Assembly (NCBI RefSeq): GCF_900167135.1
Contig: NZ_FUWZ01000001.1
Location: forward strand, 682,001-746,000
Origin: Chitinophaga eiseniae
Lineage (GTDB): Bacteria > Bacteroidota > Bacteroidia > Chitinophagales > Chitinophagaceae
DNA length: 64,000 bases
Direction of reading: 5' to 3'
This document shows, piece after piece, positions 1-8,726 of the stretch. The position numbers and the translations under genes were made by a program. Position 1 is the first letter of the stretch. The number at the start of each line of letters is the position of its first letter. The notes below the pieces were generated by a model. It did no database searches. It had not been told where the DNA came from and saw only the letters and a program-made list of their open reading frames with translations.

Positions 1-13
1 ACAGCACAAGATC

Positions 14-592
14 ATGATATTGCCAATTGTTGCATACGGGCACCCGGTACTGAGAAAAGTAGCAGATGACATTACGCCCGATTATCCCCAGTTGAAGGAA
101 CTTATAGCCAATATGTGGGAAACAATGTACGGCTCCAACGGAGTAGGCATTGCAGCCCCTCAGATCAACAAATCCATCCGCCTGTTCGTGGTAGACAGCA
201 AACAGATCATCGACGGCCTGGAAGACGATGAAAAGAGCGAATATCCGGGAGACGAAGGGATCAAGGAAGTGTTTATCAACGCGCACATCGTGGAAACCGG
301 CGGAAAGGAATGGGCTTACAACGAAGGTTGCCTGAGCATTCCGAAAGTACGGGAAGACGTATACCGCGATGAAACCGTGACCCTTTCCTATGTGAATGAG
401 CATTTTGAACCGCAGCAGAAAACCTTTACCGGCGTGACTGCCCGCGTGATCCTGCACGAATACGACCACATCGATGGCAAACTGTTTATCGATCACCTCA
501 AGCCGCTGAAACGCAGGATGTTGAAAAGCAAACTCGATGATATCACCAAAGGAAAGATAAGGGTGGACTACAAAATGACATTTCCTAAATAG
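14..592 (+). CDS. def: Peptide deformylase
   Basis: Removes the formyl group from the N-terminal methionine of new proteins in the cytoplasm. The 192-residue product carries all three family motifs: GVGIAAPQ (about residues 43-50), EGCLS (104-108, with the metal-binding Cys106) and HEYDH (148-152, the other two metal ligands and the catalytic Glu149). Length fits the family. A strongly acidic insert (about residues 66-82) lies between the first two motifs, as is common in Bacteroidota enzymes. The ATG at 14 is the only sensible start. It reads toward the sigma factor gene 70 bp downstream, with no hairpin between them. Confidence 0.97.
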   Translation: MILPIVAYGHPVLRKVADDITPDYPQLKELIANMWETMYGSNGVGIAAPQINKSIRLFVVDSKQIIDGLEDDEKSEYPGDEGIKEVFINAHIVETGGKEWAYNEGCLSIPKVREDVYRDETVTLSYVNEHFEPQQKTFTGVTARVILHEYDHIDGKLFIDHLKPLKRRMLKSKLDDITKGKIRVDYKMTFPK

Positions 593-661
593 GAAATAAT
601 TTTGTAATGTAAAGAAAACCCTTTATTTTGGTATTGTAAAGATTAACCATCCGTATCCATT

Positions 662-1213
662 TTGGGAACTACCTTATCATATACTGAAATAGAGCTCATT
701 CAGGGACTGCAAGCCAGGGATGAAAAATTATTCAGTTACTTATATGACCATTACTCACCCGCCTTGTATGGGGTGGCGCTCAAAATAGTTACGGATGATG
801 CTTCCGCAGGAGATGTGCTCCAGGAAGTATTTATAAAGATCTGGAAGAATATAGACCGATACGATCCCTCCAAAGGCCGCCTTTTTACCTGGATGCTCAA
901 CATTGCCAGGAATACCGCTATCGACAGCTTAAGGTCAAAAGCCCATAAACTTGATCAGAAAGTACAAGACGTAACCAGCGCCAATCTGATGTATGAGCCG
1001 CAACTGGCCGTACACCTGTCCGTAGACCATCTCGGGTTAACGAAGGTGATCGAGGGCCTCCCCAAAGATCAGCGTGTTATCATTGATCTGGCCTACTTCA
1101 AAGGTTGTACACAGGAAGAAATCGCCAAAACCCTTGATATACCTTTGGGAACAGTGAAGACCAGAATGCGCAATGCGATTATGCAGTTGAGAATCCTATT
1201 AAAACAATTATAA
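662..1213 (+). CDS. ECF-type RNA polymerase sigma factor (first of a tandem pair)
   Basis: Sigma-70 family factor of ECF size (183 aa). Region 2 spans about residues 20-95, with the helix containing GRLFTWMLNIARNTAID. Region 4 spans about 130-180, with the helix-turn-helix TQEEIAKTLDIPLGTVKTR. The start is a TTG at 662; the frame is closed by a stop 16 bases upstream and no ATG lies near the conserved N-terminus. The anti-sigma gene follows after 6 bp, so the two are almost certainly cotranscribed. A close paralogue with the same start codon lies at 2309. Target genes cannot be read from the sequence. Confidence 0.9.
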   Translation: MGTTLSYTEIELIQGLQARDEKLFSYLYDHYSPALYGVALKIVTDDASAGDVLQEVFIKIWKNIDRYDPSKGRLFTWMLNIARNTAIDSLRSKAHKLDQKVQDVTSANLMYEPQLAVHLSVDHLGLTKVIEGLPKDQRVIIDLAYFKGCTQEEIAKTLDIPLGTVKTRMRNAIMQLRILLKQL

Positions 1214-1219
1214 CGCACA

Positions 1220-2104
1220 GTGGATGTACAACGTTACATATCATCCGGTATCCTGGAGAGTTATGTGTTTGGGCTGCTTACCGAAGCAGAACACAGCGAA
1301 GTAGAAACTATCGCGGCACAGTATCCTCAGGTAAAAGCCGCTGTCCAGGAGTTGCAGCTGGACAGGGAGCGGTTTGTACAGTTGTATGCCATGGCGCCGC
1401 CAGCCGGTATCAAAGACCGCCTGCTGGACATGATCCGGGAAGAAGAAACACCTGCCGGGAATGTGTTGCTGCCGGAAGAACTACGCGCGCCGGCCGCTGC
1501 CAGCGGTGCTCACGAAGCGCCTGTGAAACGGCTCAACGGCAATAGCCGTAAATCCGGTGCTGAAAAAGTCTGGAAATACATTGCGGCCGCTATTATCCTG
1601 TTGTTCCTCGGAAGCGTAATACTCAACTTCTTTTTCTTCAGTCGCTCTACAGACTATAAAAGCCGCTACCAGTCGCTGATAGCTGCCAAAGAAAAGCTGG
1701 ACGCTGAAAAGGAAAGCCAGTCGCTCACCGCCAGCCAGGAAATACAGAAGGAGTTGGACATGCTGAAAGACCCGGCTTTTAAATGGATTAAGCTGGAAGG
1801 CTTCGGCGCCAACGCCGGACAAATCGTGACGGTTTGCTGGAACCCCGTTTCCCACGCCGTTTTTCTCATGGCACAAACTTTACCGCTGCCTCCGGCCGGT
1901 AAACAATATCAGTTATGGGCCATCCATAACAAAAAGCTGGTAGACGCCGGCGTGTTCCGTAGCGGAGCGCAGGTGACACAGAAAGTTCAGCCGATGAAGC
2001 CGGCAGAAGCGGCAGAAGGCTTTGCCATCACACTCGAGAAGGAAGGCGGCAGCACACAGCCTACTATGGACCAGTTGCAGCTGTCGGCCAAAATACAGAA
2101 ATAG
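1220..2104 (+). CDS. RskA-type membrane anti-sigma factor (first of a tandem pair)
   Basis: Predicted regulator that holds the upstream sigma factor inactive at the membrane. The 294-residue protein has a short N-terminal sigma-binding region (about 1-72, beginning YISSGILESYVFGLL), a linker, one transmembrane helix (about 119-140) and an extracytoplasmic C-terminal RskA domain (about 185-290, with YQLWAI and a final TMDQLQ segment). No CHCC zinc motif is visible, unlike classical ZAS anti-sigmas. The start is GTG, 6 bp after the sigma gene stop. Function is inferred from family and position. Confidence 0.88.
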   Translation: MDVQRYISSGILESYVFGLLTEAEHSEVETIAAQYPQVKAAVQELQLDRERFVQLYAMAPPAGIKDRLLDMIREEETPAGNVLLPEELRAPAAASGAHEAPVKRLNGNSRKSGAEKVWKYIAAAIILLFLGSVILNFFFFSRSTDYKSRYQSLIAAKEKLDAEKESQSLTASQEIQKELDMLKDPAFKWIKLEGFGANAGQIVTVCWNPVSHAVFLMAQTLPLPPAGKQYQLWAIHNKKLVDAGVFRSGAQVTQKVQPMKPAEAAEGFAITLEKEGGSTQPTMDQLQLSAKIQK

Positions 2105-2308
2105 TAACAGGCAACTACGGGTTGTAATTGATTAATCCGTAAATTGCTCCCGATACCTCGGAAAACCATTAGTTACACGCTCGGCACAGTTTACTCAGAT
2201 TAGCAAGGTAGTTTATATAGATTTTTTTCAGTTGCGGATGGCGCTACCTATGATGTCATGGAATGAATTCAACCAAATATACCGATCAACCAAACCTGGC
2301 TGCCTGTC

Positions 2309-2857
2309 TTGGATTATCATGTAACATACACAGAAGCAGAACTGGTACAAGGCCTTCATGCCCGCGACCAGAAAGTATTCAGTTTCCTCTATGATCACTA
2401 TTCGCCGGCACTCTATGGCGTGATCGTAAAGGTACTGAACGACCATACGCAGGCTATTGACGTGCTGCAGGACGTATTCCTGAAAATATGGCGTTATGCA
2501 GACCAGTACAATGAAGACAAAGGACGCCTGTTTACCTGGATGCTGAATATCGCCCGCAATACTGCGATCGATGTGCTGCGCTCCAAAGCCTATAAACTTG
2601 AACAGAAAATCCAAAATATTACGGATGACGTACATCTAAACGGTGGCCCGTTAACCGTGTACCAATCCGTAGATTATCTCGGTTTCTCCAAAGTCCTGGA
2701 CAAACTGACCAAAGAACAACGTACCCTTATCGATCTGGCTTATTACAAAGGCTGTACCCAGGAAGAAATTTCCCGGGCGCTCGATATTCCGCTGGGTACC
2801 GTGAAAACCAGACTGCGTAACGCCATCATCCAGTTAAGGAGCATTTTGAACAAATAA
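2309..2857 (+). CDS. ECF-type RNA polymerase sigma factor (second of a tandem pair)
   Basis: Close paralogue of the factor at 662-1213: both share GRLFTWMLNIARNTAID in region 2 and LDIPLGTVKTR in the region 4 helix-turn-helix, plus a near-identical N-terminus (YTEAELVQGLHARDQKVFS). The product is 182 aa, with region 2 at about 20-95 and region 4 at about 130-180. Like the first copy it begins with TTG. The 204-bp gap before it holds no terminator I can see, so it could be read from its own promoter or from the first pair. The partner anti-sigma gene follows after 9 bp. Confidence 0.9.
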   Translation: MDYHVTYTEAELVQGLHARDQKVFSFLYDHYSPALYGVIVKVLNDHTQAIDVLQDVFLKIWRYADQYNEDKGRLFTWMLNIARNTAIDVLRSKAYKLEQKIQNITDDVHLNGGPLTVYQSVDYLGFSKVLDKLTKEQRTLIDLAYYKGCTQEEISRALDIPLGTVKTRLRNAIIQLRSILNK

Positions 2858-2866
2858 ACCTTTTGC

Positions 2867-3736
2867 GTGGACGCCCGATTCATCATATCGTCCGGACTGA
2901 TAGAATTGTATACTGCCGGCCTGGTCTCCGATATAGAAGGCCGGGAGCTGGAGGCTGCCATGCAACAATTTCCCGAAGTGGCCGAAGCAGTGGCCACCTG
3001 CCAGCGGAACCTGGAAGAATATGTGAAGCTTCAGTCCGTATCCCCGCCTGAAAGTATTAAAATACGCCTGCTCAACCTCATTAATACAGATCCCCTCATA
3101 CAGGGTACAGCAACCACTGCTGATAACCTGCAATTCACTAAAACCTCCCCCATGGAACAAACCAACGTCCTGTCCGTTCCGGAAACCAAAGGAGTTTCCT
3201 GGAAATGGATCGCTGCTGCAGCCGCCGTACTGCTCATTGGCAGCGTCATCCTCAACTTTTTTTATTTCAACCGGTGGAAAGAATTCCGGGAGTACAAAGA
3301 CAAATACCAGTCGCTACTCCTGTCTCAGAACTCCATCATCTCCAAAACCAATGAGTACAAGACCAGACTGGAACAACTCCAGGAATCCATGCAGGTCATG
3401 GAAGATCCGAAAGTCATGAAAGTGACCATGCCGGGTACTGCGTCCTTCCCGACAGCCATCGCAACGGTCTTCTGGAACCGGGACAACCAACAGGTATACC
3501 TGAAGGTCAACAACCTGCCGGAACCGGCCGCCGACAAACAATACCAGCTGTGGGCCATCGTAGACGGCAAACCGGTGGATATGGGCGTGTTCGAAATGGG
3601 CGATACAGCAAGCCTGCTGCAGAAAATGAAGATCACCGGCAAAGCACAAATGTTTGCCGTAACCCTGGAAAAGAAAGGCGGCGCCGTTTCTCCAACCATG
3701 GAGCAGATGTACGTAGCCGGCAAAATCCCGGGCTGA
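2867..3736 (+). CDS. RskA-type membrane anti-sigma factor (second of a tandem pair)
   Basis: Same architecture as the product of 1220-2104: N-terminal sigma-binding region (about 1-72, starting FIISSGLIELYTAGLV), linker, one transmembrane helix (about 112-133), a short helical stalk and a C-terminal RskA domain (about 185-289, with KQYQLWAIVDGKPVDMGVF). It is 289 aa with a GTG start, 9 bp after its sigma gene. The two anti-sigmas are clearly paralogous but have diverged more than the sigma factors, mostly in the linker. Predicted to bind the sigma factor encoded just upstream; cross-talk between the pairs is possible. Confidence 0.88.
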   Translation: MDARFIISSGLIELYTAGLVSDIEGRELEAAMQQFPEVAEAVATCQRNLEEYVKLQSVSPPESIKIRLLNLINTDPLIQGTATTADNLQFTKTSPMEQTNVLSVPETKGVSWKWIAAAAAVLLIGSVILNFFYFNRWKEFREYKDKYQSLLLSQNSIISKTNEYKTRLEQLQESMQVMEDPKVMKVTMPGTASFPTAIATVFWNRDNQQVYLKVNNLPEPAADKQYQLWAIVDGKPVDMGVFEMGDTASLLQKMKITGKAQMFAVTLEKKGGAVSPTMEQMYVAGKIPG

Positions 3737-3750
3737 TAATAACATCAACA

Positions 3751-3842
3751 GCCGGCAGCCCCCGCTGCCGGCCCGTTTACACCACTGATCCCAGCGGAGA
3801 TAACAGGACCCCCGGCACCCCTGTTGTCTCCGCTGCTTTTTT
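3751..3842 (+). terminator. Two hairpins, the second an intrinsic terminator
   Basis: A perfect 9-bp GC hairpin (GCCGGCAGC at 3751-3759 with its complement at 3764-3772) is followed by a 15-bp stem (3793-3807 with 3820-3834, one G-U pair) and a run of six T. It closes the sigma/anti-sigma cluster. Confidence 0.85.
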
Positions 3843-3891
3843 AACGAATTCCTAACACCGGAAAGCTTACAGCTTTTCCCTAAATTGCAGC

Positions 3892-4839
3892 ATGTCACAT
3901 TTTTGGAAAAGTATAGCCGCAACCGTTGTTGCGGGATTCCTGCAACTAACACACCTGGCCGCTCAGGACACAGCCCGGTACAAAGGCATGACTGTTAACC
4001 TGGACGAAGTGATCGTGGAAGCAAAACGTATAGGCTTCGACGTTAATAGTTTTATCAAAAGGGTGGAGGAAGACACCACCTTTTACCGCGCCTTCAAAAA
4101 CCTGCATATCGTTGGGTTTCAGGCCGACAACGACATCCGTATCCTCGATAAAAAAGGCGGCGTGCAGGCCTCCCTTAAAAGCAAAACCCGCCAGCATGTA
4201 AAAGGCCGCTGCCGTAATATGGAAGTGCTCGACCAGCAGGTGACCGGCGACTTCTACACCCGCAAAGGGAACTACAACTACTATACGGCTGAACTGTACG
4301 GCAACCTGTTCTTTACCACCGGTACCGTCTGCGAAGGCGGCAGCGGCGAAAGCTCCAGCAGCGGCGGTGCCATGGCCCGCCATAAAGCCCAGCTCAAACA
4401 ACTCATCTTCAACCCCGGCAAACCCGTAAAAGGCGTGCCCATCGTAGGACCGAAAGTCGCCATCTTCGATCGGGACGTGATGCGGTTTTACGACTTCTCC
4501 ATCAGCGCGGAAACCTATGTGGACGGCACCCCTTGCTACGTGTTTTCCGCCAAAGCTAAACCTGACCTCAGCCGCATAGACCGCGGCGATGTGGTGGTAG
4601 ACGAACTGATCACCTGGTTCAATAAAGAGAATTTTGAAATTGTAGGCCGTAAATACGCCCTGTCGTACAAAACGATGCTGTTTGATTTTAATGTGAAGAT
4701 GAACGTGCAGATGACCAAACAGTTCGGCCTGCTGATACCCGCACTGGTGACCTACAACGGTACCTGGGACGTGGCTTTCAAAAAGCGGGAAACAGCCGCT
4801 TTTGTCGCTAAATTCTATGATTTTAAAGCATCGGAATAA
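3892..4839 (+). CDS. Secreted protein of unknown function
   Basis: I do not recognise this family. The 315-residue product starts with a signal peptide (about residues 1-24, ending LAAQ), so it is exported. The mature part is mixed alpha/beta with many aromatic residues and a Ser/Gly-rich loop (about 142-158, GGSGESSSSGGAM). A conserved-looking core, FYDFSISAETYVDGTPCYVF, resembles outer-membrane-associated Bacteroidota proteins that follow carboxypeptidase-regulatory-like domains, but no such domain is visible here. Its stop codon directly abuts the stop codon of the convergent gene at 4840, with no base between them. Confidence 0.75.
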   Translation: MSHFWKSIAATVVAGFLQLTHLAAQDTARYKGMTVNLDEVIVEAKRIGFDVNSFIKRVEEDTTFYRAFKNLHIVGFQADNDIRILDKKGGVQASLKSKTRQHVKGRCRNMEVLDQQVTGDFYTRKGNYNYYTAELYGNLFFTTGTVCEGGSGESSSSGGAMARHKAQLKQLIFNPGKPVKGVPIVGPKVAIFDRDVMRFYDFSISAETYVDGTPCYVFSAKAKPDLSRIDRGDVVVDELITWFNKENFEIVGRKYALSYKTMLFDFNVKMNVQMTKQFGLLIPALVTYNGTWDVAFKKRETAAFVAKFYDFKASE

Positions 4840-6516
4840 CTAATACAGCACTGTGACCGTACCGGTCTTATGCACAGGTATACGGGTATACACTTCACGG
4901 TAATCCACAATCCACACATAGGTGCCCAGATCTGCCTGCAGGCCTTTCACGCGGCCTGTCCAGCCTATCTGCGGGTCTGTGGTGTAAAATACCCGCTCGC
5001 CCCACCGGTTGTAGATACTCAGGGTATATTGTTCTATCGGGCACCGGTACCGCGGCCGGAAATAGTCATTGCGCCCGTCCCCGTTCGGTGTAAAGGCATT
5101 GGGAAAATGAACGGTGCATTCGCAATCATGGTAATCCACCCTTACTGAATCCACGCTCTTGCCGCAGGCGTTCCAGGCGGTCAGGGAATAGATGCCCGGC
5201 TGCCTCACCATGAATTGCGGGATGCTGGTGCTGTCCTGCCACTTGAAAGGCGCACCGCCGGCCCCCACCACCGGTATCTGGTATACTTCATTACGGCACA
5301 ACAGGGTGTCCGGCCCCAGGTGTACCCGCAAGGTATCGTTGAAAGACACGTGGATGGTGTCCGTCGATTCACACCGCCCGATCTGGGCATGCACGAAATA
5401 GTTGCCCGGTTTGGTTACATAATAGGTGGCCTGGTCAGAACCATCCTGCCAGCGGTACAGCCCGTTGCCGAAATCTGCCGTCAGGACCAGGAAATTGCCG
5501 CTACAGATGGTAGTATCATTGCCCAGGTTGAGTTTGCGCAGCCGGTTGAAGTTCACGAAAATAGTGTCCACCACGTTGCAGATATGATTGATCTCTACCA
5601 ACGCCCAGATATTGGCTTCATAGTTCACGCTGATAGATGGCGTGGTGGCGCCGTTGCTCCATTTCCAGGCGGTAGCTTCCGGAACGGAAGGCGCGAGGGT
5701 AATGGATTCTCCCGGACAGAGCAATGTATCAGGGCCAAGGCTGAAAGGGTAGGGCGGACCGGTAAAAGTGATGGTAATGGCATCGTTGATTTCGGCGCAT
5801 CCTTTAGGGAACACCCGCACGCTGTAAGTGCCGGAAGTCCGTACATCCTGCACCGGATCGGTGTTGCCGGTGTTCCAGAGATAGGTGCAGTTCTGTGCGG
5901 TGGCGTCGAGCTGCAACTGTTCACCGGAGCATAACACCAGGTCAGGGCCCAGTTCTATTTTGGGTATCGGCGTGTAAAATACGTTGACAGAATCGGGAAT
6001 CAGGCAACCGTTGATCTTCACTTTGTAGGTGGCGGAAGTGTCTACCAGGATATCCGGCAACGTGGAACTGTCCTGCCACAGGTAAGTGGCGCCGGGTATC
6101 ACGGGAGCGCTGAGGGTCATGGTACCGCCTTCGCAAAGGGTCACATCCTGCGGACCAAAGTCGAAAATCACCGGCGTAACAATGGTAATAGGTTGTGTGG
6201 TAACATCCCGTACACCGTTGCGCCACGCAACCAGTGTAACGGTGTAGGTGCCCGTTAGCTGATAGGCGTGAAAAGCGCCGCGTATTTTATCAGAAGAGTC
6301 TTTTTCTGCAGACGGAGGGTCTCCAAAATACCATTTCACAGAGTCGATGCCTGCCGGTTGCCGGATGACAAAAAACACACTGTCCTCCACACAGGTGGAC
6401 GATGCCGTGAAAGGGGTGACGGCGCTGGATTTCAGGGCAACCGGCAACAAGGCCAGCAGTAGGAAAAGGATGCGAGATAAACGGCGTGTTTGGAGGCTTC
6501 TCATGTTTGTTGACAT
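4840..6516 (-). CDS. Secreted repeat protein with PKD-like domain and gliding/T9SS-type C-terminal domain
   Basis: Large cell-surface or secreted protein (558 aa). Order of parts: signal peptide (about 1-32), a PKD-like domain (about 45-115, KWYFGDPPS to GTYTVTLVAWRNG), five tandem Ig-like modules of about 65-85 residues each opening with a variant of LGPDTLLC and containing YLW/FKW, then a C-terminal domain beginning FPNAFTPNGDGRNDYF (about 465-558). That last domain is the type of C-terminal signal used for type IX secretion (CHU_C/type B sorting). Substrate or partner is unknown. Two starts are possible, Met1 at 6516 or Met5 at 6504. Confidence 0.88.
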   Translation of the reverse strand: MSTNMRSLQTRRLSRILFLLLALLPVALKSSAVTPFTASSTCVEDSVFFVIRQPAGIDSVKWYFGDPPSAEKDSSDKIRGAFHAYQLTGTYTVTLVAWRNGVRDVTTQPITIVTPVIFDFGPQDVTLCEGGTMTLSAPVIPGATYLWQDSSTLPDILVDTSATYKVKINGCLIPDSVNVFYTPIPKIELGPDLVLCSGEQLQLDATAQNCTYLWNTGNTDPVQDVRTSGTYSVRVFPKGCAEINDAITITFTGPPYPFSLGPDTLLCPGESITLAPSVPEATAWKWSNGATTPSISVNYEANIWALVEINHICNVVDTIFVNFNRLRKLNLGNDTTICSGNFLVLTADFGNGLYRWQDGSDQATYYVTKPGNYFVHAQIGRCESTDTIHVSFNDTLRVHLGPDTLLCRNEVYQIPVVGAGGAPFKWQDSTSIPQFMVRQPGIYSLTAWNACGKSVDSVRVDYHDCECTVHFPNAFTPNGDGRNDYFRPRYRCPIEQYTLSIYNRWGERVFYTTDPQIGWTGRVKGLQADLGTYVWIVDYREVYTRIPVHKTGTVTVLY

Positions 6517-6576
6517 GGTAATGGCCGCTAAGATAATCGAAATATATAAATAAATAGTAATAATTTAGGGTGAAAT

Positions 6577-6613
6577 AAAAAGCCTCCGGAGATCGATGTC
6601 TGCGGAGGCTTTT
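6577..6613. terminator. Hairpin terminator downstream of rluD
   Basis: GCCTCCG (6582-6588) pairs with CGGAGGC (6603-6609), with A-runs on the left and T-runs on the right, so it can act in both directions. It lies just after the rluD stop and upstream of the start of the surface protein gene. Confidence 0.75.
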
Positions 6614-6619
6614 ACTATT

Positions 6620-7714
6620 TTAATCTTCCCATTTTTGTTGTTTGCCTTCTTCTTCCTGGAGGGGCCTTGCGGTGGTGTACCGGCTCCATTTTTCCAGCAC
6701 CTGTGTAAAGTCCGTTGGCAGTGGGCTTTCGAAGTACATCTGCTTGCGGGTGCGAGGATGGATAAAGCCCAGCTGCTGGGCGTGGAGCGCATGCCGGGGC
6801 ATGATCTCGAAGCAGTTTTCCACAAACTGTTTGTATTTGGCGAAGACGGTGCCTTTCAGGATGCGGTTGCCACCGTAGGTGTCATCGTTAAAAAGGGAGT
6901 GTCCGATGTGTTGCATGTGCACGCGGATCTGGTGGGTACGGCCTGTTTCGAGGCGGCACTCCACCTTGGTAACGTAGTTGAAACGCTCCAGCACGCGGTA
7001 ATGAGTAATGGCTTCCTTACCGTATTCGCCGTCAGGATAGGCGTCCATGATCTTGCGCAGGCGCTGGTGACGGCCAACGTGGGCCACTACAGTGCCTTCG
7101 TCTTCCTCGAAATCGCCCCATACGAGTGCTATATAACGACGGTGAACAGTGTGGTCGAAAAACTGTTTGGCCAGATCGGTCATGGCTTTCTCTGATTTGG
7201 CCACTACCAGCAGGCCGGAAGTGTTTTTATCGATACGGTGTACCAGCCCGAAGCGCGGGATTTCCGGCGTGGTGGCCTGCGTTTTGTCACCCAGGTACCA
7301 GGAGAGGCCGTTGACCAGCGTGCCGGTATAATTACCGCATCCGGGGTGTACAACCATGCCGGCGGGCTTATCGATAATCAGCACGTCCTCGTCTTCGTAA
7401 ACAATATTGAGGGGTATCTCCTCCGGCACCACTTCGGTGCTTTCGGGGTTTTTGTTGGAAAATACGACGATTTTGTCCAGCGGCCGGATCTTATAGTTGG
7501 CTTTAACAGGCTTGTCATTTACCAACACCATCTCCGTGTCCAGGGCATTCTGGACCTTGTTGCGGGTAGCGCCTTCGATACGGGCGGTCAGGAACTTGTC
7601 GATACGGATGGGTTCCTGGCCTTTGTCCACCACCATATTGATCTTCTCATACAGTTCCTCACTGCCCTCCCCGTTTTCCAGCTCGTCTTCCAGTTCCAGC
7701 AATTCTTCAGCCAT
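6620..7714 (-). CDS. rluD: 23S rRNA pseudouridine synthase, RluD family
   Basis: Converts uridines to pseudouridine in large-subunit rRNA. An acidic N-terminus (residues 1-20) is followed by an S4 RNA-binding domain (about 35-95) and the catalytic domain, with the active-site aspartate in HRIDKNTSG (Asp162) and the flanking IIDKPAGMVVHPG motif. At 364 aa it is slightly long for RluD. I chose the ATG at 7714 (MAEELLELED) because the 45 residues an upstream start would add lack family character and overlap the promoter box. A C-terminal extension rich in Glu/Lys follows the domain. RluD rather than RluC is the best guess. Confidence 0.9.
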   Translation of the reverse strand: MAEELLELEDELENGEGSEELYEKINMVVDKGQEPIRIDKFLTARIEGATRNKVQNALDTEMVLVNDKPVKANYKIRPLDKIVVFSNKNPESTEVVPEEIPLNIVYEDEDVLIIDKPAGMVVHPGCGNYTGTLVNGLSWYLGDKTQATTPEIPRFGLVHRIDKNTSGLLVVAKSEKAMTDLAKQFFDHTVHRRYIALVWGDFEEDEGTVVAHVGRHQRLRKIMDAYPDGEYGKEAITHYRVLERFNYVTKVECRLETGRTHQIRVHMQHIGHSLFNDDTYGGNRILKGTVFAKYKQFVENCFEIMPRHALHAQQLGFIHPRTRKQMYFESPLPTDFTQVLEKWSRYTTARPLQEEEGKQQKWED

Positions 7715-7729
7715 TACAGTAAATTTTGG

Positions 7730-7737
7730 CAAAGGTA
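7730..7737 (-). promoter_or_regulatory. Bacteroidota-type -7 box for rluD
   Basis: On the minus strand this reads TACCTTTG, matching TAnnTTTG, about 16 bases before the ATG. No clear TTTG -33 box is seen. Confidence 0.5.
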
Positions 7738-7788
7738 AAATAAAATACCCGTCCTGCCCGCCCTGATACGCCTTAGCGCTTTGTTTTA

Positions 7789-7796
7789 TATCTTTG
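7789..7796 (+). promoter_or_regulatory. Bacteroidota-type -7 box for lipB
   Basis: TATCTTTG matches TAnnTTTG and lies 74 bases before the lipB start. It would place transcription start near 7802. A clear -33 TTTG at the right distance is not seen. Confidence 0.5.
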
Positions 7797-7870
7797 CATC
7801 CGGGATTTTTCTCTTTAAACACGGACCACGGCGGTCCGGAAAAAAGCATAGGAGTGTAGCACCTTTCAGT

Positions 7871-8569
7871 ATGGAAAAGCAGGAGATCATCGTCAGAGAC
7901 CTTGGCAAAATAGATTATCAGGAAGCCTGGGACTACCAGGAACAGCTATTGAAGGACAATGTACAACGGAAGGCCCAGGCGCCGGACCAATGGCCCAAAC
8001 CAACCACCAATTACCTCCTTTTCTGTGAGCATCTGCCCGTATATACCCTCGGTAAGAGCGGTCATATGGAAAACCTGCTGTTGACCCCGGAAGAGCTGGC
8101 CCGGCAGGGAATAGGCTTTGTGCCTACCAACCGCGGCGGTGATATCACCTTCCACGGCCCCGGCCAGATAGTAGGGTATCCCATCCTCGACCTTGAAAAT
8201 TTCTTCACCGATATCGGAAAATACCTGCGCTGCCTCGAAGAGGTGATCATCCGGACCCTCGCCGAATACGGCGTTACCGGCGACCGGTCACCAGGTGAAA
8301 CCGGCGTATGGCTGGACCCGCAGGATAAAACCAAAGCCCGCAAAATCTGCGCAATGGGCGTGCGCTGCAGCCGCTGGGTCACAATGCACGGTTTTGCGCT
8401 CAATGTAAATACGCCCATGAACTACTTCAACAACATCATCCCCTGCGGTATCGCTGATAAACAGGTGGCTTCCCTGGACAAGGAAGTAGGCCGCGAAGTA
8501 CCCATGGAAGAAGTGAAAGAGAAGCTGAAAAAACATTTTGCGGAAGTATTCGGCGCCGTAGTTATTTAG
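7871..8569 (+). CDS. lipB: Octanoyltransferase (lipoate biosynthesis)
   Basis: Transfers the octanoyl group from acyl carrier protein to lipoyl domains, the first step of lipoic acid synthesis. The 232-residue protein has the LipB signature RGGDITFHGPGQ (about 88-99), the conserved lysine in RKICAMGVR (Lys158) and the catalytic cysteine in IPCGI (Cys192). The ATG at 7871 is chosen because the upstream 30 codons do not resemble the family. No lipA is in the window. Its TAG stop is the first three bases of a palindromic repeat shared with another gene end at 54748. Confidence 0.95.
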   Translation: MEKQEIIVRDLGKIDYQEAWDYQEQLLKDNVQRKAQAPDQWPKPTTNYLLFCEHLPVYTLGKSGHMENLLLTPEELARQGIGFVPTNRGGDITFHGPGQIVGYPILDLENFFTDIGKYLRCLEEVIIRTLAEYGVTGDRSPGETGVWLDPQDKTKARKICAMGVRCSRWVTMHGFALNVNTPMNYFNNIIPCGIADKQVASLDKEVGREVPMEEVKEKLKKHFAEVFGAVVI

Positions 8570-8722
8570 GAATTTTTTGATTTACGATTTTGGAATTTCA
8601 GCGACTATAATCCAGGCTACTATTGCGGATAAAGCAAGAAGACCGAAGCGAGTACTAAATCGCTTCGGTCTTCTTGCTTTATCAATCTATGAAATTCCAA
8701 AATCGTAAATCAAAAAATCCTT
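8568..8722. repeat. Nested palindrome filling a convergent gap (family A)
   Basis: Two perfect inverted repeats are nested. The outer arms are 29 bp (8572-8600 and 8690-8718, containing TTTTTTGATTTACG); the inner arms are 24 bp (8628-8651 and 8660-8683) around an 8-base loop. It lies between lipB and the convergent gene at 8727 and probably serves as a two-way terminator. The outer arm is related to the repeats at 20841 and 54748. Confidence 0.85.
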
Positions 8723-8726
8723 AAAT

